From assembly GCF_028688795.1 (NCBI RefSeq), contig NZ_JAQTXM010000011.1, forward strand, positions 62,001 through 126,000: a stretch of 64,000 bases of DNA, given 5' to 3'. Within the stretch, counting starts at the first letter, position 1; the number at the start of each line of letters is the position of its first letter. Positions 17,295 to 24,905 of the stretch are shown one piece after another. The stretch comes from Rhodoferax sp. GTDB lineage: Bacteria; Pseudomonadota; Gammaproteobacteria; Burkholderiales; Burkholderiaceae_C. The notes below the pieces were generated by a model. The model searched no databases. It was not told the origin of the DNA and saw only the letters and a program-made list of their open reading frames with translations. The position numbers were made by a program, and so were the translations under genes.

Positions 17295-17755
17295 GCTTCA
17301 CCCCGCACAAAGGTGAAGAATTCGACCTTGGAGGCGGCCACAGCCTGCTGCTTTTCTCCCCGGGCTTGCGCTTGTGTCACGGCCAGAGGCGCTATCACCT
17401 GGCGTTGCAAGCGGTCATGGTGTTGCGGGTCTTGCAGCATGGCGTCAAACAAGGCGGCCAGTTCCGCCCGCCGCTTGTCACGGCCCAGTGCATAAGACAC
17501 GCCCAACGGGCCGTCCCCAAGCCGTAATGCGCATCGCACCACACTGGCCTCGCCCAGGTTGAACGGGTTGCCAGTGCCGCCGATCCGGCCGCGCAGCATC
17601 ACCATGCCGATCTCTGGCGGGCGCACGGACTGCAGCTGGGAAAGCTCACTTCTTGCAGGCGCCATGCCTTCGAGTTCGGCCAGCGTGGCGCGCGCCAACA
17701 CGGCCAGCCAGGCCGGTCGCGTGGGGTAATCGCTTGTCAGGTTGTGGTGTGTCAT
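17291..17755 (-). CDS. phnG: PhnG, C-P lyase core subunit
   Basis: 154 residues from MTHHNLTSDYPTRPAWLAVL, close to the 150 of E. coli PhnG. An earlier in-frame ATG at 17821 would add 22 residues that do not look conserved. Family stretches are VRPPEIGMVMLRGRIGGTGN, PFNLGEASVVRCALRL and GVSYALGRDKRRAELAALFDA. PhnG is the first subunit of the PhnGHIJ core and the first gene of the phnGHIJKLM unit. Upstream lie a Pho-box-like site (17845-17862) and a GTTGAC-GTT-GTCAAC palindrome (17830-17844). Confidence 0.94.
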   Translation of the reverse strand: MTHHNLTSDYPTRPAWLAVLARATLAELEGMAPARSELSQLQSVRPPEIGMVMLRGRIGGTGNPFNLGEASVVRCALRLGDGPLGVSYALGRDKRRAELAALFDAMLQDPQHHDRLQRQVIAPLAVTQAQARGEKQQAVAASKVEFFTFVRGEA

Positions 17756-17829
17756 AGGGGTGTTTGAAGCAGTCAGCCAAGTTAAAAACCAGGGCACGTC
17801 TGTTTGAAAGTCGAAGTGCATGCCGGGTA

Positions 17830-17844
17830 GTTGACGTTGTCAAC
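17830..17844. promoter_or_regulatory. GTTGAC-GTT-GTCAAC palindrome, candidate PhnF operator
   Basis: Perfect 6-bp inverted arms with a 3-base centre, 75 bases upstream of the chosen phnG start. GntR/HutC-family regulators commonly bind short palindromes with GT and AC in the half-sites, and a gene for such a regulator (phnF) is divergent from here. The assignment is inference. Confidence 0.45.
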
Positions 17845-17862
17845 ATGAAGGATTTATGACAA
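17845..17862 (-). promoter_or_regulatory. Pho-box-like site upstream of phnG
   Basis: On the minus strand the 18-mer TTGTCATAAATCCTTCAT matches 15 of 18 positions of the enterobacterial Pho box CTGTCATAAATCTGTCAT, with the 11-base repeat period kept. It points toward phnG. PhoB control of C-P lyase genes is well established. Confidence 0.6.
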
Positions 17863-17948
17863 TCAAACCCACCGCACCTGCTTTGCGCGGCTGACGGTCG
17901 CATACGCCCAAGCATGGGCCATGCACCCACACCGACACCCCTTGTTCA

Positions 17949-17995
17949 CTATTTTATTTATAGCGTCTTACGCTTAATATACGAGGGTTACAGCC
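17949..17995 (+). repeat. Dispersed intergenic repeat, copy B (degenerate)
   Basis: CTATTTTATTTATAGC followed by GTCTTACGCTTAATAT and AGGGTTACAGCC parallels the copies at 30491 and 43101 (palindromic AT core, TTACGC/TTGCGC block, AGGGCTAGAGGCC end). It lies in the phnG-phnF gap. Confidence 0.45.
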
Positions 17996-18030
17996 TTGTT
18001 TTATATATATTTAGTCCCACCAACAGCATT

Positions 18031-18057
18031 TGTCATACAGATGTCTAAATCAGTCAC
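18031..18057 (+). promoter_or_regulatory. Pho-box-like site upstream of phnF
   Basis: TGTCATACAG ATGTCTAAAT CAGTCAC contains three GTC cores at 18032, 18043 and 18053, a period of 10-11 bases as in tandem PhoB half-sites. It lies about 80 bases upstream of phnF. Confidence 0.5.
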
Positions 18058-18135
18058 TAAAGTGGCTGCAGCGCGTACCCGTTGCCGCAAATCACGTACC
18101 TCACACGCAACCCGCTTCATTGACCAGGAAGACGC

Positions 18136-18894
18136 ATGACATTCGGACAACTTATCACCAGCCCTCCCGGGCGGCGCAGCGGTGTGACCGTCTGGCGGCA
18201 AATTGCCGACACGCTTACCACCGAGATTCGTGACCGCGCCTATGCAGACACCGGCCGCCTGCCCGGCGAAGTGGCGCTGGCGGCACGCTTTGGTGTGAAC
18301 CGCCACACGCTGCGCCAGGCCGTGGCCGCGCTGCAAAGCGAAGGACTGGTGCGCATTGAGCCGGGGCGCGGCATGTTTGTGCAACATGAGTTGCTGGACT
18401 ACGCACTGTCAAAACGCACCCGCTTCAGTGAAAACCTGCTGCGCCAGGGCTTGCTGCCCAGCAAGCAACTGCTGACCGCGCGTGACATGCCAGCCCCTGA
18501 GCGTGCTGCGCTTGAACTCAAGCTAGACAGGGGTGCCAAGGTGTTGATGGTGGAGACGCTGGACGAGGCCAATGGTGAACCCATCGGCCTGGCCACCGCT
18601 TATTACCCGGCGCTTCGCTTTGGCGGCTTGCTGGAGATGCTGGCCGATGGCATGCGCAGCACCGACATTCTCAAACATTTTGATGTGCAGGACTATGTGC
18701 GCTCACAAAGCCGCATCACCACCCAACTGCCCAGCGACGAAACCGCGCGCCTGCTGAAGCAGCCCGCCACCCGGCCGCTCTTGTGCGTGGAATGTCTGGA
18801 TGTGGACATGCAGGGCACACCCATCAAATATGGTGAAACCGTTTTTTGTGGCGACCGCGTGCAACTGGTGGTCAATACCGGGGACAACGCATGA
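18136..18894 (+). CDS. phnF: PhnF, GntR/HutC-family regulator of phosphonate metabolism
   Basis: 252 residues. About 15-80 is the GntR winged helix-turn-helix (WRQIADTLTTEIRDRAYADT, LPGEVALAARFGVNRHTLRQ, AVAALQSEGLVRIEPGRGMF), and about 95-245 is the UTRA effector-binding domain (KRTRFSENLLRQG, ALELKLDRGAKVLMVETLDE, TRPLLCVECLDVDMQGTPIK). CAGGAAG precedes the ATG at good spacing. PhnF proteins are usually repressors of phn genes. It is divergent from phnG and overlaps the next gene by 4 bases (ATGA). Confidence 0.93.
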   Translation: MTFGQLITSPPGRRSGVTVWRQIADTLTTEIRDRAYADTGRLPGEVALAARFGVNRHTLRQAVAALQSEGLVRIEPGRGMFVQHELLDYALSKRTRFSENLLRQGLLPSKQLLTARDMPAPERAALELKLDRGAKVLMVETLDEANGEPIGLATAYYPALRFGGLLEMLADGMRSTDILKHFDVQDYVRSQSRITTQLPSDETARLLKQPATRPLLCVECLDVDMQGTPIKYGETVFCGDRVQLVVNTGDNA

Positions 18895-19586
18895 CACCGC
18901 GCTACGCCATCTATTTCGCACCCGCGCAAGGCTCACCGTGGTGGGAATTCGGCACCCGCTGGCTTGGCCGAGATGAATACCACGACGTTCAGATTGCCCA
19001 GCACGCGCTGGCACAGATCGCACCCGCCGAGTTGCATGCAGCCACTGAGCAGCCACGCCGCTACGGATTTCACGCCACGTTGAAAGCGCCCTTTGCCTTG
19101 CGTGGTGGTTACACCCTGGACGACCTGATCACGCGCATGAAAGCGCTGGCGACCACACTCAGGCCGGTGGCGCTGGGGCCGATGCAAGCCGCCATGCTGG
19201 GCGACTTTGTGGCGCTGGTGCCAGTCAAGGTGCCCGGCGAATTGGCGGCCCTGGCTACCGCCTGCGTCACCGGGATTGACGATTTGCGTGCGCCCTTGTC
19301 TGCGGCTGACCTGCTCCGCCGCAGGGTAAGTAACCTGGATGCGCGTGAACAGGCACTGCTGGCCCAGTATGGCTACCCCTATGTGCTGGAGCGTTACCGT
19401 TTGCACCTCACCCTGAGCGGGCCGGTGGCCCCGCCCATGGCAGAACTTATCCTGCAAGCGGCGGCTAACCCCGTGGCAGAGCTGAATGAAAAAGCGCCGT
19501 TGGTGCTGGACCGGATCTGCCTGTTTATTGAGTCATCACTGGGGCAGTCCTTCACACGTTTGGCTGATGCGGAGTTTCCAGCATGA
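18891..19586 (+). CDS. DUF1045 phosphonate-metabolism protein, 2H phosphoesterase fold
   Basis: 231 residues starting MTPRYAIYFAPAQGSPWW, with the start coupled to phnF by an ATGA overlap. It belongs to the DUF1045 family found in phn loci. Two His-x-Thr motifs of the 2H phosphoesterase superfamily are visible: YGFHATLKAPFAL (about 59-71) and YRLHLTLSGPVAP (about 165-177). In E. coli the cyclic ribose phosphate left by PhnJ is opened by PhnP, a metallo-beta-lactamase-fold enzyme that I do not find here. This protein is the natural candidate to replace it. The gene overlaps phnN by 4 bases. Confidence 0.88.
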   Translation: MTPRYAIYFAPAQGSPWWEFGTRWLGRDEYHDVQIAQHALAQIAPAELHAATEQPRRYGFHATLKAPFALRGGYTLDDLITRMKALATTLRPVALGPMQAAMLGDFVALVPVKVPGELAALATACVTGIDDLRAPLSAADLLRRRVSNLDAREQALLAQYGYPYVLERYRLHLTLSGPVAPPMAELILQAAANPVAELNEKAPLVLDRICLFIESSLGQSFTRLADAEFPA

Positions 19587-20134
19587 GCGGCCTGTGGGTG
19601 TTTGTGTGCGGCCCCTCGGGCGCGGGCAAGGACAGTGTGCTGGGCTGGGCCGCGCAAGAACTTGCCGCGCGGGAGGACATTGTGTTTGCCCGCCGCTTGG
19701 TCACACGCGCCGCACACCCGGGCTCCGACCACGATGAGGTCACCCCGGAACAGTTTGCGCGCCTGATGGACTGCGGCGGCCTAGCCTGGCGCTGGCAGGC
19801 GCACGGGTTTCACTATGGCATTGAGGCGCGCTACGCCGCGCTGGTGGCAGCAGGCCGCGTGGTGGTGGTGAATGGCTCACGCGAACATGTCAACACGCTG
19901 CAGGCCTCAGAGCAACTGCGCGTGGTGCAGATTGAGGTTGACGCCGCGCAACTCGCCGCACGGTTGGCTCAGCGTAGCCGCGACACCCCCCAAGAGGTAG
20001 CCAAGCGACTGGCCCGCAACGCGCTCTTTACCGATCTGTACGCGGACTGCACCATCGTTAACCAAAGTGAGCTCACCAATGCCGGCCGCCAACTGGTGGA
20101 CTACCTGGTGGGTGGGGCGCTGTTGCCGTTGTGA
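19583..20134 (+). CDS. phnN: PhnN, ribose 1,5-bisphosphate phosphokinase
   Basis: 183 residues, matching the E. coli length of 185. PhnN phosphorylates ribose 1,5-bisphosphate to PRPP, the last step of C-P lyase ribose recycling. It has a guanylate-kinase-like P-loop GPSGAGKDSVL, then FARRLVTRAAHPGSDHDEVT and FHYGIEARYAALVAAGRVVVVNGSR, all family signatures. It is preceded by the 2H phosphoesterase gene (ATGA overlap), consistent with consecutive pathway steps. About 110 bases without any clear terminator separate it from the convergent GNAT gene. Confidence 0.95.
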   Translation: MSGLWVFVCGPSGAGKDSVLGWAAQELAAREDIVFARRLVTRAAHPGSDHDEVTPEQFARLMDCGGLAWRWQAHGFHYGIEARYAALVAAGRVVVVNGSREHVNTLQASEQLRVVQIEVDAAQLAARLAQRSRDTPQEVAKRLARNALFTDLYADCTIVNQSELTNAGRQLVDYLVGGALLPL

Positions 20135-20243
20135 GATGGCGCGTGCGTTGGCAGCGAGTGCTCGTTTAGCACACTGAACCGAGGCTTGCTCTTGCAGTGC
20201 ACCCTCACGCCTTTCCACGCTACGCTGCCTATGCCGCAGAGTG

Positions 20244-20690
20244 TCAAACGTTCTCACCACCTTTGCGCACAAAAGAAAAACGTTGAATGTCGGTGCGCCG
20301 TTTCCATCCTTGACTGCCCCAGTAGGTTTGCGCAAGTTGATTTGTTGTCAAGACATCAATATGCGCCTTCACTATCCCATTCTTTTCAAGTGCCGCCAGA
20401 CAATGTTCCACCAGCTCGTTTGCAATGCCCTTGCGTCGATGGCCAGGCAACACCAACAAATGCTGCAAATAGCCTCGACGACCATCGTGTCCACACATGG
20501 CGCAACCCACCAGCACCTCATTGACGAGGGCAATGAAACTCAGGTTCGGGTTGCGAAGCAGGTAGCGTTGGGTGCCTTCATATGAATCAGCATCACGTAC
20601 CGTCACGCCGGGCGTTTGCTTCATGAGGTCCATGACCGCAGGGTGGTCATGGATTGACATTGCCCTGATGGCGTGCACTTCTGGCCTCAA
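20244..20690 (-). CDS. GNAT-family N-acetyltransferase at the end of phnCDE
   Basis: 148 residues, one GNAT domain. [22 protein letters not shown] is the first strand/helix, [21 protein letters not shown] the middle strands, and [20 protein letters not shown] the acetyl-CoA-binding R-x-x-G-x-A motif A. The start is a TTG overlapping the phnE stop (TTGA). An ATG at 20660 would cut off the first conserved strand, so I keep the TTG. Its place after phnCDE suggests a role like PhnO (aminoalkylphosphonate acetylation), but sequence alone does not show the substrate. Confidence 0.8.
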   Translation of the reverse strand: MRPEVHAIRAMSIHDHPAVMDLMKQTPGVTVRDADSYEGTQRYLLRNPNLSFIALVNEVLVGCAMCGHDGRRGYLQHLLVLPGHRRKGIANELVEHCLAALEKNGIVKAHIDVLTTNQLAQTYWGSQGWKRRTDIQRFSFVRKGGENV

Positions 20691-21496
20691 ATGAGCGTTT
20701 TACGGATCTGCGCTGAAATCACGTCAATCATCGTCACCGTGACAATGATGATGATCATCACGGCGCAGGTTTCGGCGTATTGAAAGCCGCGAATGATCTC
20801 CCACAAAATCACGCCAATGCCACCCGCACCCACCATGCCCACCACCGAGGCGGACCGTACGTTCGACTCAAACCGGTACAGCGAATACGAAATCCAAAGC
20901 GGCAACACCTGCAGGATGATGCCGTAGACAATTTCCTCCAGCGCATGGGCACCTGTGGCGCGGATGCCTTCAACCGGCTGGGCGTCGATGGATTCCACCG
21001 CCTCAGAAAACAGCTTGGCCAGAATACCGGTGGTGTGCACAAAAAGGGCCAGCACCCCGGCAAAAGGTCCCAGGCCAACCGCCACGATGAACAGCATGGC
21101 AAACACCATTTCGTTGATGGCGCGGGCTGCATCCATCAGGCGACGAATCGGTTGGTGAACCCACCACGGCGTGATGTTGGACGAAGACAGCAATCCCAGC
21201 GGCACGGCAAACACCACCGCCAGCCCGGTACCCCAAAGCGCGATCTGCACGGTGACCACCATCTCTTGCAAATACATGCGCCAGTCAGTGAAATTTGGTG
21301 GAAAAAAATCAGCCGCATAAGTGGCCATGTTGCCCGCATCGCGCACCAAATCGAACGGGCGCATGTCGGCACCCTGCCAGGAGCCCGCGAGCAAGGCCAG
21401 CAGCGCGCCCCAGGCCAGCAGACTCATCAAGCTAGCGCGAGGCGGCTGCGGGGTTGGCGCGGCAGGCAAAATCCTGACACCTGCGGGCGCGCTCAT
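20687..21496 (-). CDS. phnE: PhnE, phosphonate ABC transporter permease
   Basis: 269 residues with about six membrane segments (for example [68 protein letters not shown]). The importer EAA loop is [20 protein letters not shown] with GAHAL before it. It forms the channel for phosphonate uptake with PhnC and PhnD. It is preceded by phnD with a 46-base gap and overlaps the GNAT gene by 4 bases. Confidence 0.95.
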   Translation of the reverse strand: MSAPAGVRILPAAPTPQPPRASLMSLLAWGALLALLAGSWQGADMRPFDLVRDAGNMATYAADFFPPNFTDWRMYLQEMVVTVQIALWGTGLAVVFAVPLGLLSSSNITPWWVHQPIRRLMDAARAINEMVFAMLFIVAVGLGPFAGVLALFVHTTGILAKLFSEAVESIDAQPVEGIRATGAHALEEIVYGIILQVLPLWISYSLYRFESNVRSASVVGMVGAGGIGVILWEIIRGFQYAETCAVMIIIIVTVTMIDVISAQIRKTLI

Positions 21497-21542
21497 GCCA
21501 GCACCTCATAAAAATCAAACTTTGCTTGAGGTGCCAGCCGCA

Positions 21543-22511
21543 TCACTGCACCTTGCCGAGCGCGGCCAACTGCTTGTCGATGTCGGCCAGTTTGGTCTGT
21601 TTGTCGGCAGCAGCCAGTGTGGCATCTGATTCAAACTTGTTGCGTGCCTTGAACAGCTCAAGTTGGCGAATCGGAATCAGCTGGTCGTTGGTGGAGGCCT
21701 TGAAGCCGGAGAGTTTTGACAGCTTGAACAAGGCATCTTTTTCCTGCTGGCCGCCCTGGCCAAAGGTGTAGAAGAAATCACGCACCCGGGCCTTGGTGGC
21801 TTCAGGCAGGTCTTTGCGAATCACCAGCGGGTCCAACGGAATCAGTGGCGACGTCCAGATGACGCGAATGTCGTTGAACTTCTCGGGCAGCTTGCCTTTG
21901 AGCTTGTCCAAGTTTTCACTGTTGTTGGTGGCCACATCCACCTGTTTGTTGGCTACGGCCAAGGCATTGGTTTCATGGTTGGCGCCACGGGTGAGCTTGA
22001 AGAAAGTCTTGGGGTCAATCTTGTTCTGCGCAAAGACGTAATAACTTGGCACCAGAAAGCCTGACGTCGAGTTTGGATCACCATTGCCAAACGACAGGTT
22101 TTTGCCTTGTTTTAGCATGTCAGCCAATGATTTGAGTGGGCTGTCCTTGTGCACGATCAGGTGCGAGTAGTAGCCCTTTGTGCCATCGGCGTTGACCATT
22201 TGGGCAAACACCTCACCACCGGCTCGGTCCACCGCTTCCATCGCCGACTTGTTGCCAAACCAGGCGACATGCACCTTGTTGAAGCGCATGCCTTCGATGA
22301 TCCCGGCGTAATCCGAGGCAAAAAATGCATTCACCTTCATGCCGGTTTTTTGACTCATGGCGTCCAGAATCGGTTGCCAGTCAGACTTCAGGTTTTGCGA
22401 TGATTCGGTTGAGATGATGCCAAAATTGAGTTCCTTTAGTTCCTGAGCCGTCACGGGGTTCATGGCGATGAGTGCGGCGCCAGCCAGTCCGGCGAGCAGT
22501 TTCTTGATCAT
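21543..22511 (-). CDS. phnD: PhnD, periplasmic phosphonate-binding protein
   Basis: 322 residues from MIKKLLAGLAGAALIAMNPV, preceded by AAAGGAAA. A longer frame to 22823 overlaps phnC and has no merit. Residues 1-23 are a signal peptide (cleavage after VTA). The mature part begins ELKELNFGIISTESSQNLKSDWQPIL, typical of PhnD, and continues with KVHVAWFGNKSAMEAVDRA and the CHAP-type IVHKDSPLKSLADML and SFGNGDPNSTSGFLVPSYYV motifs, whose Ser/Thr cradle binds the phosphonate group. It ends in a basic helical tail. Confidence 0.95.
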   Translation of the reverse strand: MIKKLLAGLAGAALIAMNPVTAQELKELNFGIISTESSQNLKSDWQPILDAMSQKTGMKVNAFFASDYAGIIEGMRFNKVHVAWFGNKSAMEAVDRAGGEVFAQMVNADGTKGYYSHLIVHKDSPLKSLADMLKQGKNLSFGNGDPNSTSGFLVPSYYVFAQNKIDPKTFFKLTRGANHETNALAVANKQVDVATNNSENLDKLKGKLPEKFNDIRVIWTSPLIPLDPLVIRKDLPEATKARVRDFFYTFGQGGQQEKDALFKLSKLSGFKASTNDQLIPIRQLELFKARNKFESDATLAAADKQTKLADIDKQLAALGKVQ

Positions 22512-22552
22512 GGTGATTTCCTTTGAAGTTTGAGAAGAGAGAAAAATCGAAT

Positions 22553-23434
22553 TCAGGCCGCGCAAGCCTGCGGGACATGTGCTGCCAGCGGGGCAGGCCA
22601 GACCAGGTGCACGGCCGCCGGCTTGCTGTCTTGCAGGCTGGAGATGTGGTCGCCAAGCGACAGGATGTCGTCGGCTTCGGCACCATACAGTTCGCGCAGC
22701 AAGGTGGGGGTAAGCGCAGCGGATGGCCCGTCGTACACCACCCGGCCCTGATGCAGGGCCACGGTGCGCGGGCAATATTTCATGGCCACATTGACCTGGT
22801 GCAGCGACACCACCACGGTGCATTTGTCCTCGCGATTCACCTGCGCCAGAATGTCCATCACCTTGCGGGAAGACTCCGGGTCAAGCGAGGCAATTGGCTC
22901 ATCCGCCAGAATCACCTGGGCGCCCTGCACCATGGCACGGGCAATGGCTGCGCGCTGCTGCTGGCCGCCCGACAGCGTTGACGCACGCTGGTCGCAGCAC
23001 TCAGCGATGCCAACACGCCGTAAGGCCTCAACCCCACGGATGCGCTCGGCGGGCGTGAACCAGCGCAGCAGGCTGCGCCACAACGGCACCCGGTGCAGCG
23101 TACCCGCCAGCACATTGACGATCACCGGCAAGCGGTCCACCAGATTGAATTGCTGAAAGACAAAACCGATGCGGGCACGCGTGCGGCGAATGTCAGATGC
23201 GATTTTTCCGTTTTTCTGCACGGTCTTGCCATGGATCTGGATCAGACCGTGGCCCGCGCCGTCCCCGGCCATCAAGCCTGCCATGTGACGTAGCAAGGTG
23301 GACTTGCCAGAACCCGAGGCACCAATCAGCGCCACCATTTCACCTGCATGAATGGTCAGATGAATGTCATGCAGCGCCTTGCGCCCGCCGCGAAATGTCT
23401 TGTTCAATGCATTGATGTGAATCGCCGTGCCCAT
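22553..23434 (-). CDS. phnC: PhnC, phosphonate ABC transporter ATP-binding protein
   Basis: 293 residues. Walker A is [16 protein letters not shown], the signature is [16 protein letters not shown] and Walker B is [44 protein letters not shown] is the typical PhnC region around the Q-loop. AGGAG precedes the ATG. It is the first gene of the phnCDE unit. The tail (about 265-293) is longer than in E. coli. A Pho-box-like repeat lies 40-55 bases upstream. Confidence 0.95.
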   Translation of the reverse strand: MGTAIHINALNKTFRGGRKALHDIHLTIHAGEMVALIGASGSGKSTLLRHMAGLMAGDGAGHGLIQIHGKTVQKNGKIASDIRRTRARIGFVFQQFNLVDRLPVIVNVLAGTLHRVPLWRSLLRWFTPAERIRGVEALRRVGIAECCDQRASTLSGGQQQRAAIARAMVQGAQVILADEPIASLDPESSRKVMDILAQVNREDKCTVVVSLHQVNVAMKYCPRTVALHQGRVVYDGPSAALTPTLLRELYGAEADDILSLGDHISSLQDSKPAAVHLVWPAPLAAHVPQACAA

Positions 23435-23473
23435 GCTAACTCCTGGTTAATGCGCCAAAGTTAACGGGGCAAC

Positions 23474-23491
23474 ATGTCAAATAGATGTCAA
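23474..23491 (+). promoter_or_regulatory. Pho-box-like direct repeat between phnC and the MFS gene
   Basis: ATGTCAAATAGATGTCAA has two TGTCA cores exactly 11 bases apart, the period of PhoB half-sites. It lies between divergent phnC and MFS genes and could serve either one. Its orientation is toward the MFS gene. Confidence 0.5.
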
Positions 23492-23561
23492 TCGGCAAGG
23501 CCTGTGGCTGGCACTGAACCTGCGAAAATGCTGGCCTTACTCTCCACCCTGACATCTCCCC

Positions 23562-24731
23562 ATGAACCGACACCTCTGGCTACTGGCCATTTGCCAGGGA
23601 CTCTTCCTGACCAACAACGTCACCTTCATTGCCATCAACGGCTTGGTGGGTTTCAGTCTGGCCCCCTTGGGCTGGATGGCCACGCTGCCGGTGATGGGTT
23701 ATGTGGTGGGTGGGGCGTTTTCGACCGGGCTGGTGGCCAAGACACAGCACCGTTTTGGTCGCAAAACGTCGTTTCAAATGGGGCTGGTGGTGGCTTGCTT
23801 AAGCGCCCTGTTGTGTGCCTACGCCGCCTGGAGCCGCAACTTCTGGCTGCTGTGCGCCGCCACCGTGGTGGCTGGCTACTACAACGCCAATGCCAACCTT
23901 TACCGTTTTGCCGCCGCCGAGCTGGCAAGCGCGGGTTACAAGGAAAAAGCCGTGTCGATGGTGATGGCCGGTGGCCTGATTGGTGCCGTGGCCGGGCCGA
24001 ACCTGGCGGCGCAGACACGCACGCTCACCACCGTGCCTTTCATGGGCGCATATTTGGCGCTTGCCGGGGTAGCGCTGTTGTCGATGGCCGTGCTGGCTTT
24101 CATCACGTTTCCACCCACACCGGCCAAAAAACTCAATGATGACGGTCGTCCCCTGCGCGAAATCATGCGCCAGCCGATGTTCATCGTGGCTGCGGTCAGT
24201 GGCGCGCTGGGCTTTGGCGTGATGAACCTGCTGATGGCCGCCACGCCGCTGGCCATGCAGCAGTGCAGCCTGCCTTTCAGTGATGTGGCGCTGGTGCTGG
24301 AATGGCATGTGATTGGCATGTTTGCCCCGGGCTTTTTTACTGGCCATTTGATCAAGCGTTTTGGTGTCCTGCCCATCATGGGCATTGGCGTGGTGCTCAA
24401 CGCGGTATGCATCGCCATCGCGCTCTCGGGCGTGGACCTGCACCAGTTTTTGATTGCCCTGTTTTTGCTAGGTGTGGGCTGGAATTTTCTGTTCACTGGC
24501 AGCACCACCTTGTCACTGCAAACCTACACGCCTCAAGAGAAAGACCGGGCGCAAGGCGCGCTGAATTTCTTTGTGTTTGCCACCACCGCAGTCAGTTCAT
24601 TTGCCTCTGGTGTGCTGGTGACCACCCAAGGCTGGCAATTGCTCAACATGGGCTCCCTGATACCTGTGGCACTCACAGGTGCTGCCCTGATCTGGCTGGC
24701 ACGCCACCCCAGCCGCAGGGCGATAGCGTGA
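23562..24731 (+). CDS. Major facilitator superfamily transporter
   Basis: 389 residues with 12 predicted membrane segments in two halves joined by a cytoplasmic loop around TFPPTPAKKLNDDGRPLREIM (about 185-205). The loop 2-3 MFS motif is degenerate (KTQHRFGRKTSFQMG). LFLLGVGWNFLFTGSTTLSL and the PQEKDRAQGALNFFVFATTA segment in the C-half are typical of YfkF/unassigned MFS carriers. It is divergent from phnC across a Pho-box-like site, so it may belong to the phosphate-starvation response, perhaps as an exporter or an importer of an organophosphorus compound. The substrate is not shown by sequence. Confidence 0.88.
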   Translation: MNRHLWLLAICQGLFLTNNVTFIAINGLVGFSLAPLGWMATLPVMGYVVGGAFSTGLVAKTQHRFGRKTSFQMGLVVACLSALLCAYAAWSRNFWLLCAATVVAGYYNANANLYRFAAAELASAGYKEKAVSMVMAGGLIGAVAGPNLAAQTRTLTTVPFMGAYLALAGVALLSMAVLAFITFPPTPAKKLNDDGRPLREIMRQPMFIVAAVSGALGFGVMNLLMAATPLAMQQCSLPFSDVALVLEWHVIGMFAPGFFTGHLIKRFGVLPIMGIGVVLNAVCIAIALSGVDLHQFLIALFLLGVGWNFLFTGSTTLSLQTYTPQEKDRAQGALNFFVFATTAVSSFASGVLVTTQGWQLLNMGSLIPVALTGAALIWLARHPSRRAIA

Positions 24732-24761
24732 CTCGGTGAAGCGACACACGCTGGAAAGGGC

Positions 24762-24801
24762 CATGAATTTTGTAGCTGTTTGCCCATACTGAACAAGGGC
24801 G
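24762..24801 (+). repeat. Dispersed intergenic repeat, copy F (degenerate)
   Basis: ATTTTGTAGCTGTTTGCCCA followed by TACTGAACAAGGGC matches the TAGCTGCTTGCGC-N-AAGGGC frame of the better copies. It lies upstream of the ABC substrate-binding protein gene. Confidence 0.4.
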
Positions 24802-24905
24802 CGGGCACTCTGGTTTACCCTCGCCTTGACTTGGGCAAGTATGATTTGTCCGTGGCAGCCACCCAAGAAGCTGCCCATCCATTCATAACTTTGGAGACAA
24901 ATCCC

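Larger units (their letters stand above)
17756..18135. other. Divergent promoter region between phnG and phnF
   Basis: These 380 bases hold no gene. They carry, from left to right, a 15-bp palindrome, a Pho-box-like site reading toward phnG, a degenerate copy of the dispersed repeat, an A+T-rich tract (TTTTATATATATTTAG) and a second Pho-box-like site reading toward phnF. The layout suggests separate PhoB-controlled promoters for the two phn units. Confidence 0.6.

Noticed and set aside
22512..22823. N-terminal extension of phnD into phnC
   Set aside because: The extended part lacks a signal peptide and overlaps phnC; the internal ATG at 22511 has a strong ribosome-binding site followed by a normal signal peptide.
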